Shown: positions 34,758 through 48,000 of the stretch, piece after piece
Numbering within the stretch: position 1 is the stretch's first letter
How the letters are laid out: each line of letters begins with the position of its first letter
Source: Cercis canadensis
Lineage: Eukaryota; Streptophyta; Magnoliopsida; Fabales; Fabaceae
Assembly: GCA_003255065.1 (NCBI GenBank)
Contig: QAOA01001436.1
Location: 706,711-770,710, forward strand
Reading direction: 5' to 3'
DNA length: 64,000 nt
Made by a program: the position numbers and the translations under genes
The notes under the pieces: model-generated
What the model was told of the DNA's origin: nothing
Databases searched by the model: none
What the model saw: the letters and a program-made list of their open reading frames with translations, nothing else

Positions 34758-37700
34758 ATGGCTGCCGCTAATCATAATGCTACTGTGAAGTACGGGATCA
34801 TAGGGGTCGGAATGATGGGCCGCGAGCATCTTATCAATTTGTACCATCTTCGCAGCGAAGGCGTGGTGGTCATCGCCATAGCCGACCCTCATCTTCCTTC
34901 ACAAGAACTCGCCCTCAATTTGGCAAAATCCTTTAATTGGCCTCTCAAGGTAGAGAGGCTGCTCTTTCTTTATTTTCATTTCTCTGACATTTTTTCCCGG
35001 AAATACACTAAGGGTGCTTATGTAGTTGGATTAAACAGAGTTGCAATGATGGTTGGTTGGTTAGCTTGTTGACTCTCTCTACGTACTTAGACAGTAATTT
35101 TGCATACAAAGATATCACTGTGTCATAACGTTTTGATTTTGAAGTGAAAATAAGTGAGACCATTCTGAAGTTTTATATCAAACACTTCGATTATGGGTAT
35201 AAACTACAGAAGGCCTGCGGATCGTGTCATAATTTATACTTTCGACTGCATTTGAACACGACAGTTTCATGAAAATAGTTTCGCTCAGATATGTGGTACC
35301 GGAGAGATTTTATGAATTCGTTGACCCTTTTACTCTTGTTTCGAACAAATGCTTTCCCAATACGTAGAACGTTTCTTGCTGGGGTTGATCCTTTCCCCTC
35401 TCGTTGCTACTAAGCTATTGAAGGTGTTATATTTCTAAACATTCAGCTACAATTATCTGGACGACTACATTATTTATGTTTTGCTTATGATTTACTTAAG
35501 CGGACAGTACTCCATGGTAAGGTGGATGACCTTGGAAGTTGTGAAGGTTTTCTCAGGTCATCAGGAGCTGTTGGACAGTGGACTCTGTGACGTTTTGGTG
35601 GTATCCACTCCAAACATGACCCATTATAGAATTCTAATGGACATCATCAATCACCCCAAGCCCCATCACGTACTGGTAGAAAAGCCATTCTGTACCACAG
35701 TCCCTCATTGCCAAGAGGTCTGCCATTTCTTACATGTTTCTATTTACAACTTAATGTTTTAATTTTAATATCATATTATATTAGACTAGAAAAGAATGGC
35801 TTCTGAAAAAAAAGGGTGTTTTACCTTTTTAACTTCAATGCTCTACATCAAGAATGTAGATGTTTACTATATTTTTGGCAATGCCTTTACTATTTTATGT
35901 GGATGCTTAGCTTTGATAGCAGGGACAGCATTCATTTGGGGCAAAAGACTTACAATTCCTAAACTAAAGGGAAATAGATCAGTGGAAGATCACGAGACCA
36001 ATAGGACATGTAGCAGTATATCCAATTTAGTTAGCAATACAAATACATGGAGGCCAAGCATGCTGGAACAAGATGGCATATTCTGTTTTGCTTTCTTCAA
36101 ATGAGTAGTATATTTTTGTTATAGTTGGATGCTTTGCAATTGGTATGGGGTTGGTAATGAATGATATTATGCAAAATAGATGTAATGTAAGCTAAATAAG
36201 TAAGAGATGCAACTGGGGGCGATAATTGATGCTTATCTCCAACAACTTGTGCGGCTTTTGAGCTAAACTTGTAGTGGTGGATTTAGCACAAAACTCTTCC
36301 ATCTCTTTCCTCCCCTCAGTCAACATGCAATGGGTAGGACATGGGAAATCTGTTATTATAACAAATCTAGAGTGGATAACATGTATTGAATTATGCTGCT
36401 TGTTCCTTTAATCTGTGTTTAGTAATCCACTAATCTATTGCAGTTTATGTGTTTGGAAATAGGTTATTCGTGGTGCTAGAAAGAGACCAGAAATATTGGT
36501 ACAGGTTGGTCTGGAGTATAGATACATGCCACCTGTTGCAAAATTGATAGAAATAGTTAAGGGTGGAAGCTTTGGACGGGTCAGAATGGTGGCAATCAGG
36601 GAGCATCGGTTTCCTTTCTTGGTTAAGGTTAGATTATACAAAATGAGGTTACATGTAATGTTTCTAGTGGCTGTGAAGCTGAGCCAAAAATTCTTGTAAT
36701 AGGTGGACAATTGGAACCGATTCAATATTAACTCAGGCGGTACTCTGGTAGAGAAGTGCTGCCACTTCTTTGATCTGATGAGGCTGTTTGTTGGTGCAAA
36801 TCCTGTTCGTGTGATGGCTTCTGGAGCTATTGATGTTAATCACAAGAATGAAGTATATGATGGAAAGGTAGTTTAGATGCTGCACTTTTTGTTACAACAG
36901 TACCAAGCTTTATTCTTATATAAAGACTATGGTCTATTCTATTTTGCAATGTTTACAATTAAATACTGATTCTTATTGTGACAGTTCTAAGTAGAACGTG
37001 TGTACGCTTCTGTGTGGAAGTTTGAATTGCCATGGAATTCTTCTCTAGACATAGTTGTTTATCTTCTGTTTTCTATTGATAAATTTGCTTTGGGCAGGTG
37101 CCGGATATAATTGACAATGCATATGTTATAGTTGAATTTGACAACGGTTCTCGAGGAATGCTTGACCTTTGTATGTTTGCTGAAGGAAGTAGGAACGAGC
37201 AAGAAATATCCGTTGTTGGTGAAATTGGAAAGGTCAAATTCTCTCTCTTTTAGTCACTCAGAGTGATATCCACAAAGTAATTGTTGTCATGCTCTAGATG
37301 TTTTATTATCTTCAAACCTTATTATGGTGGTAACTTCCTGATACCTATTACACAGATATGAGGTAAAAACAGATGGTACAGTTGACAGTTCAAAGATAGA
37401 CTTCATGTTTTATAAATAGAATAAACCTGCGATATTTCCTGCATGTCATTTTTTCACATGTTTACATCTGAGCTTTTAATAGGGGGAGGCTTTTGTTCCT
37501 GAGAGTATTGTGCGTTTTGGCACACGGGATGCCGGGCGAGATGGTGTCCAAACTTTGAAAGCTGAGGACCACCGGATAAAGTGGGTTACTTCTTCTATCT
37601 GTCTAATATTTCATGAACAAGCTCAATTTAGGATGGGTCTTGTTACGAAAATTCTTCTCTGATTATTTTTTTCTTGCCCCTCCAGATATGATGGGTTGCA

Positions 37701-37884
37701 TCATGGGTCTAGCTATCTGGAACACCTTAACTTCTTGTCTGCAATTAGGACTAAAGGTGAAAAGGCTCCTGCTGTAGATCTGCAAGATGGATTGATATCT
37801 GTTGCTATGGGAGTTGCAGCACAACTTTCCATAGAGAAAGGCAGATTCGTTACTATTGAGGAAGTTATAGATGAGCCCAAATAA
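34758..37884 (+). CDS. Gfo/Idh/MocA-family NAD(P)-dependent oxidoreductase
   Basis: Soluble dehydrogenase of the family acting on sugars and related polyols; the substrate of this plant branch is not known to me. Seven exons: 34758-34949, 35547-35717, 36463-36627, 36703-36867, 37098-37232, 37483-37580 and 37686-37884, giving 374 residues with all phases closing. The N-terminal Rossmann fold has the glycine motif [12 protein letters not shown], with the acidic strand end VIAIADPH. The EKP motif (VLVEKPFC) holds the conserved lysine. The C-terminal alpha/beta domain includes [22 protein letters not shown], where GG and the downstream His resemble the family's catalytic region. No targeting peptide is obvious, so a cytosolic location is likely. 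The start ([13 protein letters not shown]) places the Rossmann motif right at the N-terminus. Confidence 0.9.
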
Positions 37885-39017
37885 TTTGCGAAATGTGATT
37901 TGCCTTTTTTCCACTTACTTTTAACTCCTCTATTCTCTGATTTATTTTTTTCACAACTTAAACCAAAAAAAAAAAAACCCTTTGTTGCTCTTATCTTAAC
38001 TTAAAAATAGAATTAAAGAGTCGCTTTTGAGTAGTTCCATGAATAATGTTGTTGTGCTGTGATTAGAATTTTCCATGGTGGTATTCACCTAGATTAATGG
38101 TGTAATTGACTAAAATAAGAGATGCCTGGACTGGTGATTCAACATCTCACTAATTTATACTGATATCATATAACTTCGATTAGTAGAATCCATATATCCT
38201 CATGATTGATGTTTTCTCTGTTCGGATAAGTTTTTTCTTTTGTGCAATTCTTTTACACGAAAAAATATTGTTAGAGTCGGATGTTCTTAGAGCGTAAGTT
38301 TATATTAGAAAAAAGGTAAAAGGTGACCAATTAAGTTTCTTTAGCTTTGGTCTTTTGGCCCCCTTTTTCCACCGAAAGAAAATTTTTCTTTTGCTTAATT
38401 TGAGAAGTTTTTTTTTTTTTTCTTTGCAAAGCTTCTTAGAAAAAGGAAAAGTATTACAAAAGCTATATTCAGCTTAATCAAAAAAGCTGAAAATAAACAA
38501 TTTTAGAACAATGTACTTCTAAAAGAAATGTAATAACTCGAAATACTTTATGCATGCAAACAATTTTTTTTTGATTATGTATAATTTTAGCAAAATTATT
38601 TTATTTTATTTTATTAAGCACTTACTTTGATTTGCACGGGCGAACTGCTTTTCATATTTCTATTGTTTTCTTTAATAATTAAATTATGTAGTTTCTAGAA
38701 GCCGAAATTTTATGCCGAAAACTGCTTTTCTGTTTCAACATCTTCTTAAGAACGTCCCCTTACATGAGGAAAAAAGAATAGCATAAAATAAAATAAAAAT
38801 AAAGATAAAAGTCCCCTTAAAAGCTAATTTAAACTTCCCGCTAATTCGCTGTAAGTTTCTTACTTCCCTTCAAGCCAAATCCCCCGCGTGCATCGTAAGC
38901 TAATTCCTCATCCCGCCCAATGTAGCATCATATACATCAATGCTCTTATGAATATCGTTCGGAGGGGCGCGCAAAGCAAAATTTGCAGAAACTTTAAACC
39001 AGAGTTAGCAGAAGGAA
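37885..39017. other. Intergenic between the oxidoreductase and MSH4
   Basis: AT-rich, with several poly-A/T tracts (for example 37968-37977 and 38410-38421). The stretch 38330-38760 has repeated 'gcttct/agaagc'-like words and may be an old MITE, but no ends could be set. The last 150 bases should be the MSH4 promoter and 5' UTR. Confidence 0.4.
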
Positions 39018-42000
39018 ATGGAGGACGACGGCCGAGAGAGTTCGAGCTTCGTGATCGGTCTCATCGAAAATAGAGCGAAAGAGGTACTTCTTTGATGGTC
39101 AACATATGCTCCACTTTCCATGGAAACAAAGGAAGATTTGTGTTGCTGTTGGCTCTTCAGAGTTCTTTGATAAAAGAAAATCCAAAACCTCTGCGGAAAT
39201 CGTAGTTGTTGAAAACTCTGTTTAATTTTATTATTGCTTTAAGTTTTCCTGATTAATTAAACAAATTACGTGGACCTCTCTCGTAATTGTTTTGAAGATC
39301 TAACGAATATGTTACTTTGTGTTCGGTTTTCAAATCTTTATGTTTCAAATTGTTCGTTGTCCGAAATTTCTACAACTTCTAGTCTTATACTGCGGTTTTA
39401 AGTGTTCAAATTTTAAACAAGCAATCATTAGAAGCATTCAGATCTATCCAGGTATAGTGGGTTTTTAACTCTCATAAGCGTGCGTTTTAACCGGCAACCA
39501 AAAATATGTAGTTTCGAATTTCATTATAGGGAATATTTACCAGTTCTCAATGTCAGGGAAGCTAAATTGTTTAATGATCGATTTGTGCTATTGGAATTGA
39601 AATTTTTCAAATCCTCATGATGAGCAATTTGAGTAGGTCTCATGTGCATATGGAGGATAGTATCAATTGAATTAGAAATAAGTTTTATGCGTTTAAATTA
39701 ATATATTACATGTTATCATTTTCTTTCCCTCTTCAAAATGCTTACTGTTTGTTCTGAATTATCTGTAACTAACTAGCCAAGAGTACATGCACTTGTTTGT
39801 GTTCGGTGGTAATGACATTGTGCAGCTGGTCCAATGATTTTCAGGAATATTGTATTTTAGGGTTCTTGAAAACAAACGTTGTGTTTGTAGTACTGAGAGA
39901 GATAATCCAGATTGCATTTGACAGACAAAGTCTGTTGACTTAAAAACTACTAATAAATATTGTTTATATAACTGAGAGAGTTATAAGGTGCCGAATATAA
40001 TTTCTATTCAACATTTGATGGCGATGACCAAATTCCATCCACATGCATTGTCCTACAGGTTTCAATTCCAAAGCAACTAAGATCCTATGCTTGGTTACCA
40101 ACGTCCAGGATTAAATCATGCTCAATTATAATCAATATGCTATAAATTTTCTAATCTTTATTAAGATGATTTGTGCTAGTGCTAATCAAGGTCTAAGCTT
40201 CTTCCTCCCCTTTGGAACATTTCCTCTTATTTTTTGGTGAATTAGCTTCTTCTTCTTCAACCCTCGGTTGGGGGCCAGGGTTGCCTTGTTAAACTAAGTG
40301 ATGCCTTACCTTAGTTATCCATGTAAATAATTGTTTACAGGTAAAAACTGTAGCAGCAAAATGCCTATGTTGCTACCTGAAAAAGCTACTGTTTGACTTG
40401 TTGAACGGAATGCCTTACTATATTGACTTCAAAATTTTGGCTATGGCAAATTGAAGATAAACACTGAGGGGGAAAATTGTGTGCAATCTTCAGTAGCTAG
40501 AAGTAAGATCCCTGGGCCAAGATGGTGGAAAATTGGCATATTCTTTTGTCATATGTATGACAGAGACATAGAAACACAAATAAAGAGGACTCTGGTCGGA
40601 GTTAGGATTGCTGCATTGACCGCAGAAATGGCTTCGTAAGGACTAAAAAAATAATATATCTGATATTAGATGTTAAAGCCCGTAGAGGAGTGAATCCCAA
40701 AGTCATTTATACAGTGAGTGTCTGTTATCTAAAATTTATGTGGGGGATTGCATTGAGTCCACATATTGCACTATTCTTTAATTTGATCCTAAATACAGTT
40801 TATACTAATCATCATCGATTATCTAGAAAGCTTAAATCTAGTCGTTATAACCAGCTTGCCAGTACTCGTAAAATTTCAACCAGTTATTGCAGATAGTTAA
40901 TTCTTTGGGGCTAATCTTCTAATACTAATACGGTAAGAATAAGTGTATATGGACTTTGATAATGATTTCAGAGAAGATTTCTACCAGTTTATGGCTATAA
41001 TGAACTAATGAAGGGACTTTTCAATGTAAGGATGTCTCCTTCTGTAATTTATTGATTATGATGAAAATATGTTCAAAATAAATCACTTAAAGGAGCATTG
41101 TTTTTTAGCATGTTGGCTATCATCAAAAAGTTGACAGAAAATGAAGTGTTTTAGTTAACCAATTGTTAATTGCTATTTTGAATTTAGCTTGTTTCCTCAT
41201 GTTTTATGACTTGACAAAGAATGGATTTCAAAACTTTTGAAGACACTGGAAGCATATCTCTGTATCTATTTTTGCTGCCAGATATAAAGTATTGGTTTTA
41301 GATGATGAAAATAATGCTTTACTCGAATCAATCATCTTGACAGGTTGGACTGGCTGCTTTTGATTTAAGAACAGCTTCGCTACATCTCTCTCAATATATT
41401 GAAACTAGCAGTTCATATCAAAATACAAAAACTTTGCTCAATTTCTATGATCCCATCGTGATCATTATATCTCCAAATAAGTTAGCTCCCAATTCTGGTG
41501 GAGTTACAGAATTGGTCGATAGATTTTATGGTTCAATCAAGAAGGTAATGTTGCTGTCTCTCTCTGTCCCCATAAACTTTCACATGCTCGTGCTAACTTA
41601 GATGGATGGTGTCCGTCTTTTAAGTTCAGACTTTTAATGAATCACTGTGGAATGCTTCTTTATGTTTGTAATCCTTGTTTATGCAGGTTGTATTGGCCCG
41701 TTGTTGTTTTGATGACACAAAGGTTTCCTGTTATGCTTCTTATTCTTCAGTAATTTTCAAGATTTAAGGTTCGATTACACTATGTTTTCTTCTCATAAGT
41801 GCTGCTGAAGTTTTGTGTTATAGGGCGCTATGTTGATAAAAAATCTAGCTTCTACGGAGCCTTCAGCACTTGGTTTGGATACTCACTACAAGCAGTATTA
41901 TCTCTGCTTGGCTGCTGCTGCGGCCACTATAAAGTGGTATTTCTGTTACTCGTATTGATCCTCCAAGTTAAATACGTAGAGATTGTTTTATATGTTAAAT

Positions 42001-45000
42001 TAATTTATTCCTGCGCTGATTTCTGGAATTTATCTGATACTAGTAATAGTAGTTTATCATCCACATTGTTGTCCTACAACGAGACAAATTCTTCTTTGAG
42101 GCATGCTCTTATATTGTTCTTAAGACATTGTTATGCTAGAAACTTGTCTGTAGTTCAGTGTCAAGTAACTCTCTACTGTTACGATCACTTGATATATCCT
42201 GGAAATGAGGTAACCTTTTATTATGAAATGACTCTTCAATCGTTACCAGTTTTGTGCAGTAAAAACGTAAACAATGGTTTTGATTATCTCTTTTAGTGTC
42301 AATCATCTATTTTATTCTCAAATATGTTTTAGCTTATGAAAGCTAACATGCGTGTATTATTGCTCATTTACTGCAAATAATTCTGTACTTGCACAGGACG
42401 GAAGCAGAAAAAGGGGTTATTGTTACCAATCACTCGTTGTCGGTACGTATGCACAATTGTTCCTTATGCGATTACTTTTGTTAAGTCAGTGGTTGTTTGT
42501 CTTACCGCTGGCATTCGCTGTATTTTTTGACGAAATTAAGGGTCGTATACAGGTACATCATGCATGTTTGGACACGTAAACACACAGACATACACACACA
42601 AAGAGGTGGAGGCTCTCGGTCGAAAGACCGTTGGGTCCTAATGGATACAAATTCGATTGAAAAGAAAAGTAAATCAAGCCATCTCTTGAGTTATCGAGTT
42701 TATTTATAGCACAAAACATATTGATAGATTACAAAAATCCAATAGAGATGCATTTTATTTGCAACACTGGCCAAAACCCATGTGCATGGTCAACTAAATA
42801 ATTCATTATGCTAAGCTTTAGGTTCCGTTTAAAATCAATAGCATTTGGCTGTATGTGGACTTTGCTCTTTCTTTGAATGTTTCTATTATAGTAGTGATCC
42901 TATATTCCGTGTTTCATGTACATGCTCATTTGTTATGATAATTTTATGGAATTGAAGTCTTCCCTCGGTAAACTTCCTACCATTGTCCGCCATTGATGTG
43001 GCTACGAACTATAAATACACGTACTCATTGAGTTATCCTCAATATTTTTCCTCAGGATAGTGATCAGTGTCCAAACTCTAATACTTCTACAACATAAATC
43101 TTATTTCTGTGTCCATCTAAATTTCAATCTGTACATTTTCCACTATTATATGTATGCCACTGTTTCAGGTCACCTTCAATGGATCATTTGATCACATGAA
43201 TATTGATGCGACCAGGTAAGCTTGCCAGCTTTTCTGAGTAGATAGCTATTCTTTACTGGCAATGCATTCGATTTATTAAATTGAGATACTAACAGTAGTA
43301 GCTTTCCCTAGAAAAGGGCCAATATAAAACATTTACAAGTCTATTACACCTTATGGTTATGTTCATTCCTGATACATTCTCAATATTTGCATCTCCTATG
43401 TGGTTTTTGTTTTCCCTTTTCCCATATTACCTACTTGGTTACTTTTCCTTTAGAGACAGAGGCAGTTGTTTTCACCACTATCTGGTTTTTCAATTTCATG
43501 ACAATCTTTTATGATATTGCGGAGCATGTTGCAAATATTACTAATGAACTTGGAGTGTTAATTGTTTGACTTTCTGGTACAGTAAAAAATAAGCTTATTA
43601 GTTAACAGAGACAAGAATGCTAATGGGATGAAATTGCGCGAGGAAATTTATATAGATAATGCAAGTATTGTAAGTTCAACTAAAAGGAAAGTGTCAGAGA
43701 AACCTATCAGCATAGTATTTTAGCGATTAGTATTATTATTATATTTAGGTGCAGAAATATGTTTTGAATGTATTTATTTTCTATTTTTTGGTAAATCAAT
43801 GTTTACAACTTGTCCTGGTAGTTGAAATTGGAAAATCAGTGTATAATTGATTCTTGGGGTTAATTATCTCAACATATTTTCTTTCAAGTACATAAGCATA
43901 TTCATAATAATAATAAAAAAAAAGCAGGCCTTTATGGTAACTGATAGAACTTATTGGCTTTTGATGGAAATGAGGCTATATTTTTCCAAGATATTCTTTT
44001 AGTAATAAACTTTGCATAAACAAAGTCCAATTTACTATTCACATGGCGTCTGTTTGAACACTATGACAATGGATTTTGGTGGTTGAAATTTGATGGCAGT
44101 GTCCAGAATTTGGAAATTATTGAGCCATTTCATTCTACCCTGTTGGGAACAAGCAACAAGAAAAGAAGTCTATTTCACATGCTCAAGACAACAAAAACTA
44201 TTGGAGGGTATGTCATGAAAGAGACAAGTTTGCCGACGCAGCATTAGATATTTGACATTACATATGTTTACTCCAGGACTAGACTTCTCCGTGCCAATCT
44301 TTTGCAGCCGTTAAAAGACATTCAAACAATCAACGCTCGCCTTGATTGCCTGGTCAGTGCAGTATCATTCTCATTTTCAAGTTTCTCTTTTCTATTTCAT
44401 ATGCTTCTTATTAGATGTGTTCCTTAATTTCAAAGCCTTTTGATTCTCTTATTCGGTTTCACTTTTTTCCAGGCCCACTCATGCTTCTTATTTCACTTTT
44501 TCCCCTATATGTTTGCATTTGAAACTCATTCTAGCTAGTTGTGTCATTCAACTGAAAATTTGAAATACCTTTCAAATGAATCGAGGCCATTATTGGAGTA
44601 CTACATTTTGACAGGGAACTGGTTAGATATTTCATCACTGAACTTACAGGGGAACTGGAGCATCAGTAATTTAATAATTTATTTAATATTGTCCTCTTGT
44701 GGTGCTAAATAGTAAATATGCAATTTTAAGATGAGAGCTCTCTATTTTTTTCTTGATGCAAGGCTTGCATAAGTCTAGCTACAACTTATATCAGAGTCTC
44801 TTGAATTGAGAACTAGCACAATTGCGTAGTGGCTAGCTTACCGTGTCAGAATGCTTCTTAGGAAGTTCATATTCAATCCAAAGCATTCTTGAAGTAAATC
44901 TTAAAATTTAAACTAACTGACAGAGATTTTAACAGTGTTGCTTTCGATGCATAACATGTCCTCTGATATTTCATTTTAGGATGAGTTGATGAGCAATGAA

Positions 45001-48000
45001 CAGCTATTCTTTGGCCTCTCTCAGGTTTTGCGTAAATTTCCAAAAGAGACTGGTAAGGAAGAACAACAGTTAAATAGAAATTGGTCTTATTAAAGTTTAT
45101 TCATCTTTGGTAATAATACAGCAGAACCCGACCATGCTCTTAATTCAGATAGAGTATTATGTCACTTCTGCTTCAAACCAAAGAAAGTCACAGATGAGGC
45201 CTTTGCAGTTGATCATGCCAAAAAGAGTCAAGTGTTAGTATCAAGTGTTATTCTACTAAAAACTGCTTTGGACGCCCTACCTTTACTGTCTAAGGTACCT
45301 ATTTGGTTTAGATTTTCTTTTTAACCTTGATTAGACCCAAATATTCCTGAAGTAACCAAATAAAAAAGAAAAGGTTACAGATACTTTCTTTTGATAATAA
45401 TCTCAGGTGCTAAAGGATGCGAAAAGTTTTCTTCTTTCAAATATCTACAAGACAGTTTGTGAAAATGAGAAATATGATTTTATTAGGAAAAGGTATGCAA
45501 ATATTATTTCAGATATTCCTTGATTATCGGAACATTGTATGTGCATCCATTTATTATTTTGAGTTATTAGAGTCTAAAACTAGAAAGATAAAAGACTGGC
45601 TAGAATATTCATGGTCAAGTATTAGGTAATCAAATAACTGATAAGTATCCATTTGCCATATTACAAAGGTAATAACGTAGTTATCTACTTATCTTCTCTA
45701 ATATTTGCTCCTCTGCGATATAGCTACTGATCAATATTACTATCATTCAGCTCCACACTCAATCCTTATTAACAGGATAAAAATATCCGGTTGTTGTTCC
45801 TAGCTTGGGAAAGTAAAATGTTTGAAAAGTCTTTATACACAGCTTGCTGTGAGGCCAAATCCTACTGATAAAACATTAAAACAATTAAATTTATTATGTA
45901 TCGTAACTATTTTTTCCTCCTGGACAAGAGGACCATTTTACTCATTTCTTTTGAAGTTATCTTTATTTCAGGATAGGGGAGGTTATTGATGAAGATGTGC
46001 TTCATGCACGTGTTCCTTTTGTTGCCCGCACTCAGCAATGCTTTGCTGTCAAGGCTGGAATTGATGGTCTGTTGGATATTTCACGGAGATCATTTTGTGA
46101 CACTAGTGAAGGTTTCTATACTATTTTAGTTGTCTTTCTGGTCATCCATATCATCTTTCTTAGAATGCTGCATACAACGTGAGGCCTTCCTAAGGTATTT
46201 GGCATTTTATCCGCAGCTATCCACAATCTCGCAAACAAGTATCGTGAAGATTTTAAGTTGCCCAATTTAAAACTCTCCTTTAGAAACAGGCACGGATTTT
46301 ACTTTGTCATACCACATAAGGATATTCAAGGAAAGCTTCCTAGCAAATTCATTCAGGTTAGGGATTATATCTTCTTTGCTATAATTTAAGAAGCTCTTCT
46401 GAAGAATCTTGTTTTCCCATGGGCTAATGTTCTTGTGATATATGTCAGGTGATAAAACATGGAAACAACATGCATTGCTCAACTTTGGAACTTGCGTCTG
46501 TGAGTAATTATATAATTTGGATTTCATAAGCATACGAATACGATTCTATGCATCATATAATAATGGGGAACTGATGTGATTTTGAAAAAGACCAACGTAT
46601 ACTTGACCCGAAATTGTACTTGTTTGACAACATAATTTGGATAGGCTTTAATAAGTGTGAACTAAAGTTGGATTGGATCATGTTCATGCCAAGTCATTAT
46701 GAGATCTAGTGTTGCATATCATCCTCTAGAGGAGTAAGGGGATAGGGATGCCATGATTTAAGATATGTTGACTCTACATGAAATTTTTATCTTTAACCTT
46801 GGTTTTGATATCATTTAGTCCCAACGATGACTTGTTTGATGAACAAATACCAGATAAGAAAAATGTTCCCTCTGTCATATCTGCTTTGTGCCAATTTTAA
46901 GATTTTTACTTTATTATATAAGACAGTACGTGTGCCAAGGAGGCTTATAGATATCATCAGGGCTTTTCAAAGATTACCTGAACTTTTTTACTTTCAAAAG
47001 GAAATACTATCGGAAAAACGGCAGGTTTTTTCACTTTCGAACTGAGAAATATAATCCAAGATTTCTGATAAGAAAATATGAGACACATAAAATGGAGGCA
47101 GCGGGTGTGTTTGTTTGATATCCTACCACAGGAAAATGTTAATTGTCTCCTCCATGAGGCTGTCTGGGTTCTTGAAAGGTTTTCATTTTTCTTTCACTTT
47201 CATTAAATTTGCAGTTGAATGCTAGGAATAAATCGGCAGCTGCAGAATGCTTTACAAGAACAGAGGTTTGCGTGGAAGGTTGTGCTTATCAACTTATCAA
47301 AATCAACCGTCCTATCTTATCACTGAACTCAGTGATGCTTTCCAGTGCTTGTTATCTGTTTTACCATGATCTAAATATTTCCTTTGTTTAACTAGTTATT
47401 TATTTTGGAAAGAACTAAATCATGGATTTGGTTTTTTGTATTTAATGCTATAAGAACTTTAAAAAAGGTTATGTATGCCATAGAAATAGATCTTTCAAGA
47501 AATATATGTGAACTAGCATGTTTTACCATAAAAAACATTTGGAAGAGAAAAACGTTTAACTTTTTCAATTCATCCTATAAGTAATTAAAGGAGACTGGCA
47601 TTCTTTTTTCTTTGCATATCCGTACTGCCAAACCCACGAAGAAAAAGGTGAAATTCAATCCATTGCTTTTCTGTTCTTCTCTCGTTACCCTTTTTTGTTT
47701 TATCTCCTTTGCACTATATATATATCTAATATCTAGGTATCTATTTGGTAAAATTTCTATTGTAATTCAATTGGCTTTTATGTCTTTAATAAACTTTAAG
47801 AATTGTAAAATTATTTAAACCTAATAGATATTAGATACTTAGATATATACCTTACCTATTGGCTTCCATGGACATGCATTATCTCATCTTTCAGGTATTG
47901 CATCGCTTCTATTATGAAATATACCTATTGTCATTGAAACGATTTACAGAACTTATGGATGCCATTCGCGAGAATGTCTCTGTGCTGACACTACTTGCTG

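Noticed and set aside
40451-40639. Reading frame in MSH4 intron 1 as a possible LINE RNase H fragment
   Set aside because: The KINTEG start resembles the domain only superficially; the catalytic acidic residues and following motif are not seen.
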